Shown here: positions 44,813 to 53,780 of the stretch, in pieces
Layout of the letters: every line of letters begins with the position of its first letter
Position numbering within the stretch: the first letter of the stretch is position 1
Source of the DNA: JACPDH01 sp041671505
GTDB lineage: Bacteria > Acidobacteriota > Thermoanaerobaculia > Gp7-AA8
DNA: 64,000 nt
Direction of reading: 5' to 3'
NCBI GenBank assembly: GCA_041671505.1
Contig: JBAZBK010000004.1
Span: 1-64,000 of the forward strand
The notes under the pieces: model-generated
What the model was told of the DNA's origin: nothing
Database searches by the model: none
Seen by the model: only the letters and a program-made list of their open reading frames with translations
Position numbers and translations under genes: made by a program

Positions 44813-45271
44813 TCAGCGGGTTTCGTCCTTCAAGTGGCTGAGCTCCCGGACGAATTCCTCGAGATCTTCGAAGCGACGGTAGACCGAAGCAAACCGGATG
44901 TACGCGACGGAGTCGACTTCGCGCAGACGGCGCATGACCATGTTGCCCAGCTCGCGGCTCGAAATCTCCCGATCTCCCGCCTCCTGCATCTCCGCTTCGA
45001 TCGAGTCGGCGATCCGCACGAGCGTCTGTTCCGAGATCGGCCTCTTGCGGCATGCGATCCGCAAACCGCCCATCAACTTCTCGCGCTCGTACGGCTCGCG
45101 CCGCTGGTCGCGCTTGACGACCTGAAACGGCTCGAGCTCGATCTTCTCGTAGCTCGTGAATCGGCGCTCGCACGAGACGCACTCCCGCCGGCGGCGGATG
45201 ACGTCTCCTTCGCGGCTTTCGCGCGAGTCGACGACACGGTCTTCGGTGTTGCCACAGAACGGGCAGCGCAT
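44813..45271 (-). CDS. nrdR: Transcriptional repressor NrdR
   Basis: The 152-residue repressor of ribonucleotide reductase genes has an N-terminal zinc ribbon (CPFC and CVSC) and an ATP-cone domain with KRDQRREPYEREKLMGGL. Length and order match NrdR. Family knowledge: binds NrdR boxes when loaded with dATP. No nrd genes or obvious boxes are in this window. It lies 24 bases downstream of the flippase-like gene and 40 bases upstream of lon. Confidence 0.96.
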   Translation of the reverse strand: MRCPFCGNTEDRVVDSRESREGDVIRRRRECVSCERRFTSYEKIELEPFQVVKRDQRREPYEREKLMGGLRIACRKRPISEQTLVRIADSIEAEMQEAGDREISSRELGNMVMRRLREVDSVAYIRFASVYRRFEDLEEFVRELSHLKDETR

Positions 45272-45295
45272 CGACGGTATCCCGCGGGATATGTA

Positions 45296-46312
45296 TCACT
45301 CTTCCCGGGATTCACCAATCTTCGCCAGCTGGCCCATGCTGAGCCCTTCCTTCGCGAGGAGGCCCAATCCTACGATCAGCACGGGCAGCGTGCCGACCAG
45401 GTGCAGTACCAGCGCGAGCGCGACCGAGTCGTCGATGCCGAACGCGTAGAACTGAATGAGCGCGACCTGGCAGACCTTGTGGAATCCGCCGATTCCGCCC
45501 GGCGTGGGAATCATCAAGCCGACGATGCTCACGCCGGTCAGGAAGAAACACGACAGGAACGGGAGATCGTGCGACATCGCCATCGAGGTGAACCAGAACT
45601 GCGACGACAGGCACGCCCAGGTGATGATCGTGAGCACGATCACTTTCGTGAACGCCGCCGGATTCTGCGCTGCGCCCCGGAACGATTCTGTGAACGTGTC
45701 GAAAAAGTGCATCCACGGATCGCGGAATCGATGAGGCAGCAGGAGACCGAGCCGCTCGTGAAGGCGGCGAATCCTCGAGGTGACGAGAATGATCCCGGTG
45801 ACGAAGATCAACATCGCAGCCAGGAGCGCGCCCGCGAAGATGCCGAACGATCGGAGCAGCAGGCGCTGCTCGACCGTGAACGACGGATCGTGCGCCGTCG
45901 CGATCACGAACCAGCAGAGCATGACGAGGATGGCGATCAGGTCGAGCACACGCTCGGTGAGAACCGTCGCGATCCCCGTCGAGAACCTGATCCCCGTCTT
46001 GCGTTTCATCAGCGCCGCACGGACGACGTCGCCGGCACGCACCGGTAGAACCGCCGACGACATGAAGCCGACCGTGACGGCGAAGTAGGTTGGGTAATAG
46101 TCCGGAGGGTCGCCGGGCTGAAGGAGCGTCCGCCATCGTTCGGCCCGCAGGAAGAGAGCGGCGAAGTTCGCCGCGAGCGCCACCCCGATCCAGAAGGGAT
46201 CGACCGACGCGATCAGCCGCATCACCTCGCCCGGATTGCTGTTCCTGAGGAACAGTGCCAGGAGAACGACCATCGCCAGAATCACGGCCGCGAGCCGCAC
46301 CGTTCGCTTCAA
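45296..46312 (-). CDS. Flippase-like integral membrane protein (UPF0104/LPG synthase TM family)
   Basis: The 338-residue inner-membrane protein has about eight helices. Diagnostic positions are LRAERWRTLLQ, FMSSAVLPVRAGDVVRAALM and the late PTPGGIGGFH, all typical of the lysylphosphatidylglycerol synthase transmembrane family (PF03706). Related proteins flip or transfer lipids; the substrate here is unknown. The start is TTG at 46312; GTG at 46300 is possible. It heads a likely unit with nrdR and lon and diverges from the deacetylase-like gene. Confidence 0.85.
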   Translation of the reverse strand: MKRTVRLAAVILAMVVLLALFLRNSNPGEVMRLIASVDPFWIGVALAANFAALFLRAERWRTLLQPGDPPDYYPTYFAVTVGFMSSAVLPVRAGDVVRAALMKRKTGIRFSTGIATVLTERVLDLIAILVMLCWFVIATAHDPSFTVEQRLLLRSFGIFAGALLAAMLIFVTGIILVTSRIRRLHERLGLLLPHRFRDPWMHFFDTFTESFRGAAQNPAAFTKVIVLTIITWACLSSQFWFTSMAMSHDLPFLSCFFLTGVSIVGLMIPTPGGIGGFHKVCQVALIQFYAFGIDDSVALALVLHLVGTLPVLIVGLGLLAKEGLSMGQLAKIGESREE

Positions 46313-46379
46313 GACCGCGCGGTTGTACCATAAATGCCGCCGGGCGCCACGAACGCCCGCGCTGGATCGACTTCCCCCG

Positions 46380-47318
46380 ATGCTCCGTATCCATACGAAC
46401 CCGCGCTTCCGGGCGCACGAGGTGCCCGCGGGCTACCCGGAGAATGCCGCGCGCCTCGACGCCGCGATGCACGGCGTTCATCGCGCCGGGCTCGACGAGC
46501 TCGTCAGCACGTCGCTCTCGGCGACGATCGAGACCGATCGCATCATCGCGAAGGTCCATTCGCGCGACTACATGCGCGAGCTCGAGTCGGCCTGCTGGGA
46601 CGGCTTCAGGATGTTCCACTCGCACGACAACCCGATCTCCCGCGAGAGCTACGCCGCGGCCACCGCCGCCGTCGCTTCCGCGCTCACGGCCGCCGAGGAG
46701 ATCTGGGAGAGCGGCGTGGCGAAGCGCGCCTTCGTCGTCGCGCGCCCTCCCGGCCATCACGCCGAGCGCGCCGAGGCGATGGGGTTCTGCTTCTTCAACA
46801 CGATCGCCTGCGTCGCCGAGCGGCTCCGCGAGCTTCCCGGAATCGAGCGCGTCTTCGTTCTCGACTGGGACGTGCACCACGGCAACGGCACGCAAACGCT
46901 CTTCGAGGACCGTGACGACGTCTACTACGCCTCGATCCATCGCTTTCCCTTCTATCCCGGCACGGGCGCAGCGCACGAGCTCGGATTCGGGAAGGGGCGA
47001 GGCTTCACGAAGAACATCCCGCTGTCGGGAGGCACCGGCGACACCGCGTACATCGACGCGATCGAATCATCGATTCTCCCCGTCATCGACGACTACAAAC
47101 CCGACGCGATCCTCGTCTCCGCCGGGTTCGACGCGCACTGGCGCGATCCCCTCGGTGGCATGCGCGTCAACGAGAGCGCCTTCGGGCTCATCTCACGGAT
47201 GATCGTCGCCGCGGCGGAGAAGCACTGCGGCGGGCGCCTGCTCTCGCTGCTCGAAGGAGGCTACGACCCCGAGGGGCTCGCGTCGAGCGTCGAGGAGCAT
47301 GTGGCCGCGATGGTGTGA
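46380..47318 (+). CDS. Histone-deacetylase/acetylpolyamine amidohydrolase family protein
   Basis: The 312-residue zinc hydrolase has RPPGHHAERAEAMGFCFFN (active-site His pair), DWDVHHGNGTQ (zinc ligands) and SAGFDAHWRDPLG (third zinc ligand). LLEGGYDPEGL is near the end. In bacteria such proteins deacetylate polyamines, acetoin-related or other small amides. The open frame extends upstream to 46236, over the divergent gene, but ATG 46380 starts exactly before the conserved LRIHTNPRF. No operon partner is evident. Confidence 0.92.
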   Translation: MLRIHTNPRFRAHEVPAGYPENAARLDAAMHGVHRAGLDELVSTSLSATIETDRIIAKVHSRDYMRELESACWDGFRMFHSHDNPISRESYAAATAAVASALTAAEEIWESGVAKRAFVVARPPGHHAERAEAMGFCFFNTIACVAERLRELPGIERVFVLDWDVHHGNGTQTLFEDRDDVYYASIHRFPFYPGTGAAHELGFGKGRGFTKNIPLSGGTGDTAYIDAIESSILPVIDDYKPDAILVSAGFDAHWRDPLGGMRVNESAFGLISRMIVAAAEKHCGGRLLSLLEGGYDPEGLASSVEEHVAAMV

Positions 47319-47385
47319 GGGGCGCTGCGCTCCGCAAGGTCAACCGGGGCATCCGACTTCGACCCGGCCTGCTTCAGAGTCTGCG

Positions 47386-47522
47386 GAAACCGAAATGAAG
47401 AATGTCGAATGCAGAATGAGGAATGGAGAATTTTGAAGACGCCCACGTGTCGTCTACGACTCGGAGCCTCGCCTTGATTCTCAATTCTTCATTCTGCATT
47501 CGACATTCTTCATTTCGGTTTT
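47386..47522. repeat. Inverted repeat, family B, copy 3
   Basis: The left arm (47386-47434) contains AATGAAGAATGTCGAATGC and the right arm (47476-47522) contains GCATTCGACATTCTTCATT, with about 40 bases between. It uses the same short units as the copies at 8839 and 27594, without the hexamer tract. It sits between the convergent deacetylase-like and glycosyltransferase genes. Confidence 0.75.
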
Positions 47523-47562
47523 CCGGGCACGCCTCAGGCAACGTGGAAGGCCTAACATCCCC

Positions 47563-48681
47563 CTAGCCCCTGATCCCCTTGCCCTCGAGTATCGCCCTGT
47601 AAAGCCGTTCGAGCCTGTCGATCCTCACGCTCTTCGAAAACCCCTCGATCACCCGCCGCCTCGCGGCAAGGCCCGTCGCCGCGGCGGCATCGCGCGCGTC
47701 GAGCACCGAAAGCATCGCCCCGGCCAGCGCCGCCCGATCGCGCGCGGCGACGAGCCAGCCGACCGCGGGAGACGCGACGAGCTCGCGGTTTCCTCCGCAG
47801 TCGGTCGCGATGACGGGCCTGGCTAGCGCCATCGCTTCGCGGATCGTCCCGGTGATTCCGGTTCCACCCCACGACGCGTCGACGACGCAGTCCGCCGAAG
47901 CGAGCACGCGCGCCATGTCGTCGCGGTACTCGACGGCCGTGACGAGAGGGCCGACGCCGCGCTCGGCTGCGTGGCGCTCGATGGCGCGCCGCTCCTCCTC
48001 GCTCTTGCAGGCGACGAGTACGAGCCGCACGCCGGCGCGCTGCGCCGCCACGTCGGAAAACGAATCGACGAGCTCACGCCAGCCTTTCCAGTCGCGAATG
48101 CCGACCTGCATGTAGACGAATTCGTTCTCCGCCACTCCGCGCTCACCGCGGAAATCAGATCGTTCCCATCGCGCCGGATCGAAAAGCTCGACGTCGGTGC
48201 CGGCGTAGACCACCTCGACCTTTTCGGCAGGCACCCGCCCGCTCTCCACGATCACGCCGCGAATCTGCTCACAGACCGTGACGATGCGGTCGACGCGCCT
48301 TGTCCTGTACTTCGGCCCGTTCCACACCGTCAGCGGGAACGACACCCCCCGGTTGACCACGAAGGCACCGACGGGCGTGCGTAGCGTCGCGAGGAGCGCG
48401 AGAGTGTGCGAACGGCCCTTGTGGACGTGGATGACGTCGGGCCGCTTCTCGCGCACGAGGCGCGCGATAGCCCGAATCGTCCGGAGGTCGAAGTCGCTGG
48501 AGAAGGGAAGCGCCACGTAATCGAGCCCCGCCTCGAGCGCCTTCTTCTCGAGCGTGGAATCGAATCTGCTTATGATCGTTACATCGTTTGCACGCTCGCG
48601 CAGGCCGACCGCGGCCTGGAACATCTGGTGAACCGATCCGGTGTCGAACCGGTTCTTTTCGAGGATCTGGAAGACCCTCAT
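47563..48681 (-). CDS. GT4-family glycosyltransferase
   Basis: The 372-residue GT-B fold enzyme starts MRVFQILEKNRFDTGSVHQM. PDVIHVHKGRSH lies in the acceptor domain, and the donor domain contains GGTGITGTIREAMALARPVI with ATDCGGNREL, the usual GT1/GT4 nucleotide-sugar motif. It probably adds a sugar to lipopolysaccharide or another glycan. An upstream extension to 48819 is rejected: ATG 48681 follows GGGAG and the conserved fold begins there. It diverges from the hydrolase gene with only 18 bases between start codons. Confidence 0.88.
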   Translation of the reverse strand: MRVFQILEKNRFDTGSVHQMFQAAVGLRERANDVTIISRFDSTLEKKALEAGLDYVALPFSSDFDLRTIRAIARLVREKRPDVIHVHKGRSHTLALLATLRTPVGAFVVNRGVSFPLTVWNGPKYRTRRVDRIVTVCEQIRGVIVESGRVPAEKVEVVYAGTDVELFDPARWERSDFRGERGVAENEFVYMQVGIRDWKGWRELVDSFSDVAAQRAGVRLVLVACKSEEERRAIERHAAERGVGPLVTAVEYRDDMARVLASADCVVDASWGGTGITGTIREAMALARPVIATDCGGNRELVASPAVGWLVAARDRAALAGAMLSVLDARDAAAATGLAARRRVIEGFSKSVRIDRLERLYRAILEGKGIRG

Positions 48682-48699
48682 TGCTCGCTCCCGCGTGAC

Positions 48700-50079
48700 A
48701 TGACCATGATTTTGACTCACAGGCGCCCGAACACGATCACGCAATTGCTGCTGGTGGCAACGCTGCTTGCCACGGCGTGCGTGAGCGTGCCCGAGCCGGG
48801 AGCCCATCCATCGACGCACTCCCGGGCCCCGCGCTTCACGCCGACGCGCCCGGTCGTCGTCATCCCGGGCTTCGGCAACTCGAAGCTCTGGGATCCGGCC
48901 GCGGAGAGCTACGTCTGGGGCACGCCCGGCACGACGATCTTCACGCGGTACGACGACGACCTCGACCTTCCGTTCGACACGGCGACCGGGCGGTTCGGCT
49001 TCGACAACCTCGTCCCCCGCGGCGGTTTCGCCGGATCACGCGGCCCGGTGAACATCGCGTGGAGGATTTCTCACGGCCTCGTCAAGCGGGGCTCGTACCA
49101 CTGGATGCATTCCGGTGAGCTGCCCGCCGACAACGCCGACATTCATCCTTTCGCCTTCGACTTCAGGCTCAGCGCGGTGGACAACGCGCGCCGGCTCGAC
49201 GCGTTCATCGACGACATTCGGGTCCGGCATCGCGATCCCGCGCTCAAAGTCGACATCATCGCCTTCTCGGCCGGCGGGATGGTCGCGCTGACTTACGCCA
49301 AACTCGGAACGGCCGATCTCGACCGTCCCGACACGTGGGACGCCGGGTCGCGCGCCGCGGCGTCGAAGATGGCGACGATGCTTCTCGTCGCCACGCCCCA
49401 GGAGGGGACCAACGAATCGATCCGCGTGCTCTTCCGGGGAGAGAAGATCATCCGGCGAGAATGGCCGCAGGAAATGATGGCGACCTTCCCGTCGATCGCG
49501 GAGATGCTGCCCGAGGCACGCTTTCCGCTGGTCGATGAAACGGGGCGCCAGGTCGCGTTCGATGTCTGGAGCGCGGCTGACTGGCGCGAGCTCCGGTTCG
49601 GCATCTACTCCGACGGAGTGAAGGCGTCGTTCGGAGGTCGCGGGGACGAATGGTCGGCCATTGAACGCGGATTCCGCGCGTCGCTCACACGCGCGGCCCG
49701 GTTCCGTGAGGCGCTGCGCACGAGGCCATTTCCCGAAGGCGTACAGGTTACCGCGCTTGCCGGCGACTGCATTCCGACGGCGCGGCAGGTGCTGCTGCGC
49801 CGAGACGGCACGCTCGCCTTCTATCCCTCCGAGCTCCTTCCCGGCGAGAGACATCTCGAGAGCGTACTGTTCGTTCCGGGCGATGGCAGCATCTCGGCCG
49901 ACAGTGCGACGGCGCAAATCGGCTGGAGCGAGTTCTTCTGCCGGGGACACCAGGGGATTGCGAGTGACGCGGGCGCGCACGAAGCGATGCTCAGCGCACT
50001 GGCCAAAGGGTTCGCGGCGGACCTGGACGCGCTCGCCGACACAGCGGCGCAAGGGATGGAATCCGCAAGTTCGCGGTGA
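48700..50079 (+). CDS. Lipoprotein alpha/beta hydrolase (LCAT-like acyltransferase/lipase)
   Basis: The 459-residue lipoprotein has a signal peptide and lipobox ATAC (Cys near 27). TRPVVVIPGFGNSKLWDP is the oxyanion-side motif of LCAT-like hydrolases, and the nucleophile elbow is AFSAGG (F-S-A-G-G in place of G-x-S-x-G). A late DAGAH/CRGHQG region may supply the catalytic His. Family knowledge points to acyl transfer or phospholipid hydrolysis at the envelope. ATG 48706, two codons later, is an equally possible start. It diverges tightly from the glycosyltransferase. Confidence 0.8.
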   Translation: MTMILTHRRPNTITQLLLVATLLATACVSVPEPGAHPSTHSRAPRFTPTRPVVVIPGFGNSKLWDPAAESYVWGTPGTTIFTRYDDDLDLPFDTATGRFGFDNLVPRGGFAGSRGPVNIAWRISHGLVKRGSYHWMHSGELPADNADIHPFAFDFRLSAVDNARRLDAFIDDIRVRHRDPALKVDIIAFSAGGMVALTYAKLGTADLDRPDTWDAGSRAAASKMATMLLVATPQEGTNESIRVLFRGEKIIRREWPQEMMATFPSIAEMLPEARFPLVDETGRQVAFDVWSAADWRELRFGIYSDGVKASFGGRGDEWSAIERGFRASLTRAARFREALRTRPFPEGVQVTALAGDCIPTARQVLLRRDGTLAFYPSELLPGERHLESVLFVPGDGSISADSATAQIGWSEFFCRGHQGIASDAGAHEAMLSALAKGFAADLDALADTAAQGMESASSR

Positions 50080-50118
50080 TAAGATTCCCGACCAACTCAT
50101 TGATACGAAGCGAGATCA

Positions 50119-50577
50119 ATGGAGTCTTGCGCGGCGGAGAAGAGTGGGGAGGCAGGTTTGCCGACGGAGAAGAAGTCACCTGAACCTATCAAGGTCACCG
50201 ACAAGCGCATCTTCACGGCCGAAGGCGACATCCGCGACGAGTACAGGAACCGGGTGACTCCGATCGATCCCGCGGAAGCGCGCGTCGAGGAGCCCGCCCC
50301 GGCGGAGACGCCGGAGGAGACGCCTCCGATCCCGACCGACCGCCGCTTCATCATGCTCCTGCAGTTGCTCGACGCGAACGTCTACAATGCTCTCGAGCTT
50401 GCAGGACGCGGACACCCGCAGGGCAAAGACGCTGCCCGTCAAATGATCGACGTCACCGAGGTCCTCGAGGAGAAGACCGCGGGCAATCTGTCAGCCGAGG
50501 AAGCCGAGTCGCTCAAGAAGCTGCTCGGAGAAGCGAAACTGCTCTACATGAAGGTCACGAAGGGCCTCAAGGTATGA
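50119..50577 (+). CDS. DUF1844 family protein
   Basis: The 152-residue soluble protein has an acidic, Pro-rich N-terminal half (EPAPAETPEETPPIPTD). The C-terminal domain matches DUF1844: FIMLLQLLDANVYNALELAG and MIDVTEVLEEKTAGNLSAEE, then the LLGEAKLLYMKV end. The function of DUF1844 is unknown. TTG 50158 with GGAGG five bases upstream is an attractive alternative start. The stop overlaps the next ATG by four bases, placing it first in a three-gene operon. Confidence 0.8.
   Translation: MESCAAEKSGEAGLPTEKKSPEPIKVTDKRIFTAEGDIRDEYRNRVTPIDPAEARVEEPAPAETPEETPPIPTDRRFIMLLQLLDANVYNALELAGRGHPQGKDAARQMIDVTEVLEEKTAGNLSAEEAESLKKLLGEAKLLYMKVTKGLKV
50148..50152 (+). promoter_or_regulatory. GGAGG before the alternative TTG start of the DUF1844 gene
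   Basis: GGAGG with a five-base spacer to TTG 50158 is much stronger than anything before ATG 50119. It may mark the true start. Confidence 0.4.
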
Positions 50578-52433
50578 ACGTCGTCACTGGTTGGCGACTC
50601 CTCGGAGTCGTGCTGCTGATGCTGGTCGCGACTGTGTCGCGCGCGCAGCAACTCGCTCCTTCGGACGTCTGGCCGCAGGCGACGGCCGCGCTCGACACCG
50701 GCGACATTCAGCTCGCGCAGCAGAAACTCGATCAACTGCTCGACCTCGGCAAAGATCTCGGCATCTCCCGCTTCCCGCTTTACGCACAATCTGCCGCGTC
50801 TCTCGCGCGCCAGATCCAGAGAACTCAACCCGCGAACAAGCAGGCGATCGAATGGGCCGCCGCCGCCGCCCAGAAGCTCGACCCGAAGGATCCCTCCGTC
50901 GCCTTTGCGGTTGCCGACCTGGCGTTCGACAGGCGCGACTGGGGAGGCGCGGTCAAAGGGCTCGCGGGAGGCGTGGCGAAGTCGTTCACGGAGCCGGCAA
51001 CGCTCGCGGTGACCCGCGCCGACCTGGTGACCGTACTCACCATCGCCATTCTCGGCACGGCCTCGCTCCTCGGCATCGCGCTCTTCTCGCGCTACTCCCG
51101 TCCGGCGGCGCACGACTTCCGCGAAATCCTCACCGAAAAGTGGGGGCTCAGCACGACCACCGCTTCCGTCATCGCCCTTGCGGCGCTCCTGCTTCCACTC
51201 TTTCTCTGGCTCGGCCCGACGTGGATTCTCGTTTTCTGGTTCGTGATCTTCTTCAGCTACGCCACGATCAGCGAGAGGATCGCGACCATCGTCTTTCTCG
51301 CGTTGATCTCGCTCGCTCCGCTTGCCCTCGACTGGTCGGTCTACCGGGTCGTCGGTTCGTCGTCGCCCGTCGTGCGCGCGGCGTTCGCGGAAGAGCTCGC
51401 GGTCTACCACCCCGACAACGTTCGCCGGATGCGCGAGCTCGTCGCCACGGTGCCGGGTGACGCGCGGCTGCAGCTGCTGCTCGGAGGGCTAGAGCTGCAG
51501 GTCGGCGACGAGCAGCAGGCTTCGGTGCACTATCGCGAGGCGATCAAGCTCGATCCGCGCCTCGGTGGCGCGTACGTCAACCTCGGCAACCTCGACTTCT
51601 TCCACAACGAATTCCGTTCCGCGGTCACGAACTACGAGAAGGCGATCCAGGCGACTCCGGCCCTCTCGATCGCCTACTTCAACATCGCGGCGGCCTCGGG
51701 CGAGATCTACGACTACGCGCGGCAGGGCGTGATGATCGAAGAAGCCCGCAAGCGCGACCGCGTCCGCGTTCAGAGGCTGATCGCGAGCCCTCCGTCGCAG
51801 AAGATCGTCATGTACACGCTGCCGATCGACGAGGCATGGGAGATCTCCGCAAGGCTCGCGACGAAGGGCCAGGCGCGGGAGTTGTTCGGCAGCTACGCCC
51901 GGTTCGACGCGCTGCAGAGCCTGCTCAACCCGATGACCATCGCCTGCCTGCTCGGCATCATCGCGGGGCCAGCGATCTGGTGGGTCCGGCGTGACCGCGG
52001 CTTCGCAGGCATCTGCATGAAGTGCGGCCGCACCTTCTGCTTCCGCTGCAAGTCGGCGCGGGAGAGCGCGACTTACTGCACGCAGTGCATTCACATCTAC
52101 CTCAAGCGCGACGGCGTGTCGCTCGACACCAAGCAGGCGAAGCTCAAGGAAGTGCAGAAGTACCAGAACGGGCAGGTGAGGCTGAAAAAGATTCTGGCGA
52201 CCTTCTTCCCCGGCTCGGGACAGATCATGGACGGATCGACGGCCAAGGGAGTGCTGTCGGTCTTCTCGTTCCTCTGCTTCCTGACGGTCGCGCTGCTGGT
52301 CGGCAGCCTCGTGCCAATCGCCACGCCGGCGACACTGATCAGGCACGCGGTGAGGATCGTTGCGGTGCTCCTGGCGATCGGAACGTGGCTTCTAATCTCG
52401 ATTCCGGTTTACCGGCAGCGACCGACCTACTGA
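50574..52433 (+). CDS. Membrane protein with TPRs and a cysteine-rich zinc-ribbon-like segment
   Basis: The 619-residue protein has a signal sequence (ending VSRAQQ), a helical repeat region to about 140 and a membrane segment near 150-170. Two more helices lie around 192-232. A TPR block spans about 275-390 (AYVNLGNLDFFHNEFRSAV). After another membrane helix (near 455) comes ICMKCGRTFCFRCKSARES with YCTQC, a cytoplasmic double zinc-binding segment (481-511). The last two helices have PGSGQIMDG between. I recognise no assigned function. Similar TPR/zinc-ribbon proteins occur beside DUF4388 genes in Acidobacteriota and Deltaproteobacteria-type genomes (recollection, not checked). It is the middle gene of the operon. 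Confidence 0.75.
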   Translation: MNVVTGWRLLGVVLLMLVATVSRAQQLAPSDVWPQATAALDTGDIQLAQQKLDQLLDLGKDLGISRFPLYAQSAASLARQIQRTQPANKQAIEWAAAAAQKLDPKDPSVAFAVADLAFDRRDWGGAVKGLAGGVAKSFTEPATLAVTRADLVTVLTIAILGTASLLGIALFSRYSRPAAHDFREILTEKWGLSTTTASVIALAALLLPLFLWLGPTWILVFWFVIFFSYATISERIATIVFLALISLAPLALDWSVYRVVGSSSPVVRAAFAEELAVYHPDNVRRMRELVATVPGDARLQLLLGGLELQVGDEQQASVHYREAIKLDPRLGGAYVNLGNLDFFHNEFRSAVTNYEKAIQATPALSIAYFNIAAASGEIYDYARQGVMIEEARKRDRVRVQRLIASPPSQKIVMYTLPIDEAWEISARLATKGQARELFGSYARFDALQSLLNPMTIACLLGIIAGPAIWWVRRDRGFAGICMKCGRTFCFRCKSARESATYCTQCIHIYLKRDGVSLDTKQAKLKEVQKYQNGQVRLKKILATFFPGSGQIMDGSTAKGVLSVFSFLCFLTVALLVGSLVPIATPATLIRHAVRIVAVLLAIGTWLLISIPVYRQRPTY

Positions 52434-52450
52434 GAGTCTGAAGGCGAACG

Positions 52451-53770
52451 ATGGCACTCGAAGGAACACTGAAGGACTTCAGCCTCGCCGACATTTTCCA
52501 GCTGATCGGCCTGCAGCGGAAGACCGGCGTCCTCACGCTTCGCGGCAAGGACGACACGGTCACCGTGACGTTTCTCGACGGAAAAGTCGTCGCCGCCGAT
52601 TCGCTGAACAAGAGGCTGGAGAACCGGCTCGGCCACGTTCTCGTCAAGAGCAACACCCTCACGGCGGAACAGCTCAGCCAGGCGCTCGAGATTCAGAAAG
52701 AGACGCTTCAGCGCCTCGGATTCATCCTCACCCACTACAAGATCATTTCGCAGGAGGCGCTGCGCGCGGCGCTGCACCTTCAGATTCTCGGCATCGTCTA
52801 CCGGCTCTTCCGATGGAAGGACGGCGACTACCACTTCTCGCAGGAAACGACGATCGAGTACGACCGCGACAACGTCGTTCCGATCACGGCCGAGTCGATC
52901 CTGATGGAAGGCGCGCGGATGATCGACGAGTGGCCGATCATCGAGAAGCGAATCCGCTCGCAGGAGATGATCTTCCGCAAGAAGGAGATCGCGCAGGAGA
53001 TCGTGGTGGTCTCGGCGGACGACGCCGACGAGGTCGCCTTCGACGGTGACGCCAGCCGCCTGAAGAAGAAGAAGAAAGGCGACTCGAACAAGATCCGCAT
53101 CTCCGACGAGGAGAACGCGGTCTACCGGGCGGTCAACGGCAAGCTCACCGTGGGAGACATCGTCGAGATCAGCAAGATGTCGGAGTTCGACACCTGCAAG
53201 TGCCTCTACGAGCTGCTCACGCGCGACCTGATCGAGGAAGTCCGCCACCAGGCGACCTCCGCGACGACGGTCGTCGAGGAGGTCGTCGTCGACCGGACGG
53301 TCATCGACGAGATCCCCCCGCTTCCCCTTCCGCTGGTCATCGTCCTCGGACTGGTCGCCGTCGCGTCGCTCCTCTTTACGTTCCAGAATCCCCTCGGGCT
53401 GAACTCGATGGCTCCCTTCACCCGCCGCACGAGCGCGGTCACGGAGATGAGGAAGGCGATTTCGCTCCGCCGCATCGAGGCGGTCAGCGACGCGGTTTAC
53501 GCGCATTACCTCGCGAACGGAAAGATGCCGAAGGGCGTCAAAGAGCTCGCCCCGGTGTTCCTCGGCACGAACGTGCTCCGCGACCCGTGGGGAAACGAGT
53601 ACCGCTATCTGCCGAAGCCGACGGAGAACCCCGATCGCTATCTCGTGATCGGCTTCGCCCCCGATGGCAAGCCCGACACCGACCTCTTCCTCACGAGGCC
53701 GGTACAGGCGCCTTCGGCGGGCGCCGCGTCGCCGCAACAGCAGAAGGGCGGCATCGAGCTGATCGACTGA
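52451..53770 (+). CDS. DUF4388 protein fused by a membrane helix to a pseudopilin-like domain
   Basis: The 439-residue protein starts with a DUF4388/PATAN domain (LEGTLKDFSLADIFQLIGLQ). Next comes a GspE-N-like helical segment (about 60-165) and a Lys-rich linker (KKKKKG near 205). A winged-helix-like region (220-262) follows. One transmembrane helix at 291-311 separates this from an exported C-terminus (325-412). That C-terminus has AVSDAVYAHYLANGKMP and DPWGNEYRYLP, which resemble the type II secretion pseudopilin GspG. There is no prepilin peptidase site at the N-terminus. It is the last gene of the DUF1844-TPR operon. Confidence 0.8.
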   Translation: MALEGTLKDFSLADIFQLIGLQRKTGVLTLRGKDDTVTVTFLDGKVVAADSLNKRLENRLGHVLVKSNTLTAEQLSQALEIQKETLQRLGFILTHYKIISQEALRAALHLQILGIVYRLFRWKDGDYHFSQETTIEYDRDNVVPITAESILMEGARMIDEWPIIEKRIRSQEMIFRKKEIAQEIVVVSADDADEVAFDGDASRLKKKKKGDSNKIRISDEENAVYRAVNGKLTVGDIVEISKMSEFDTCKCLYELLTRDLIEEVRHQATSATTVVEEVVVDRTVIDEIPPLPLPLVIVLGLVAVASLLFTFQNPLGLNSMAPFTRRTSAVTEMRKAISLRRIEAVSDAVYAHYLANGKMPKGVKELAPVFLGTNVLRDPWGNEYRYLPKPTENPDRYLVIGFAPDGKPDTDLFLTRPVQAPSAGAASPQQQKGGIELID

Positions 53771-53780
53771 CCCGCCAGGC

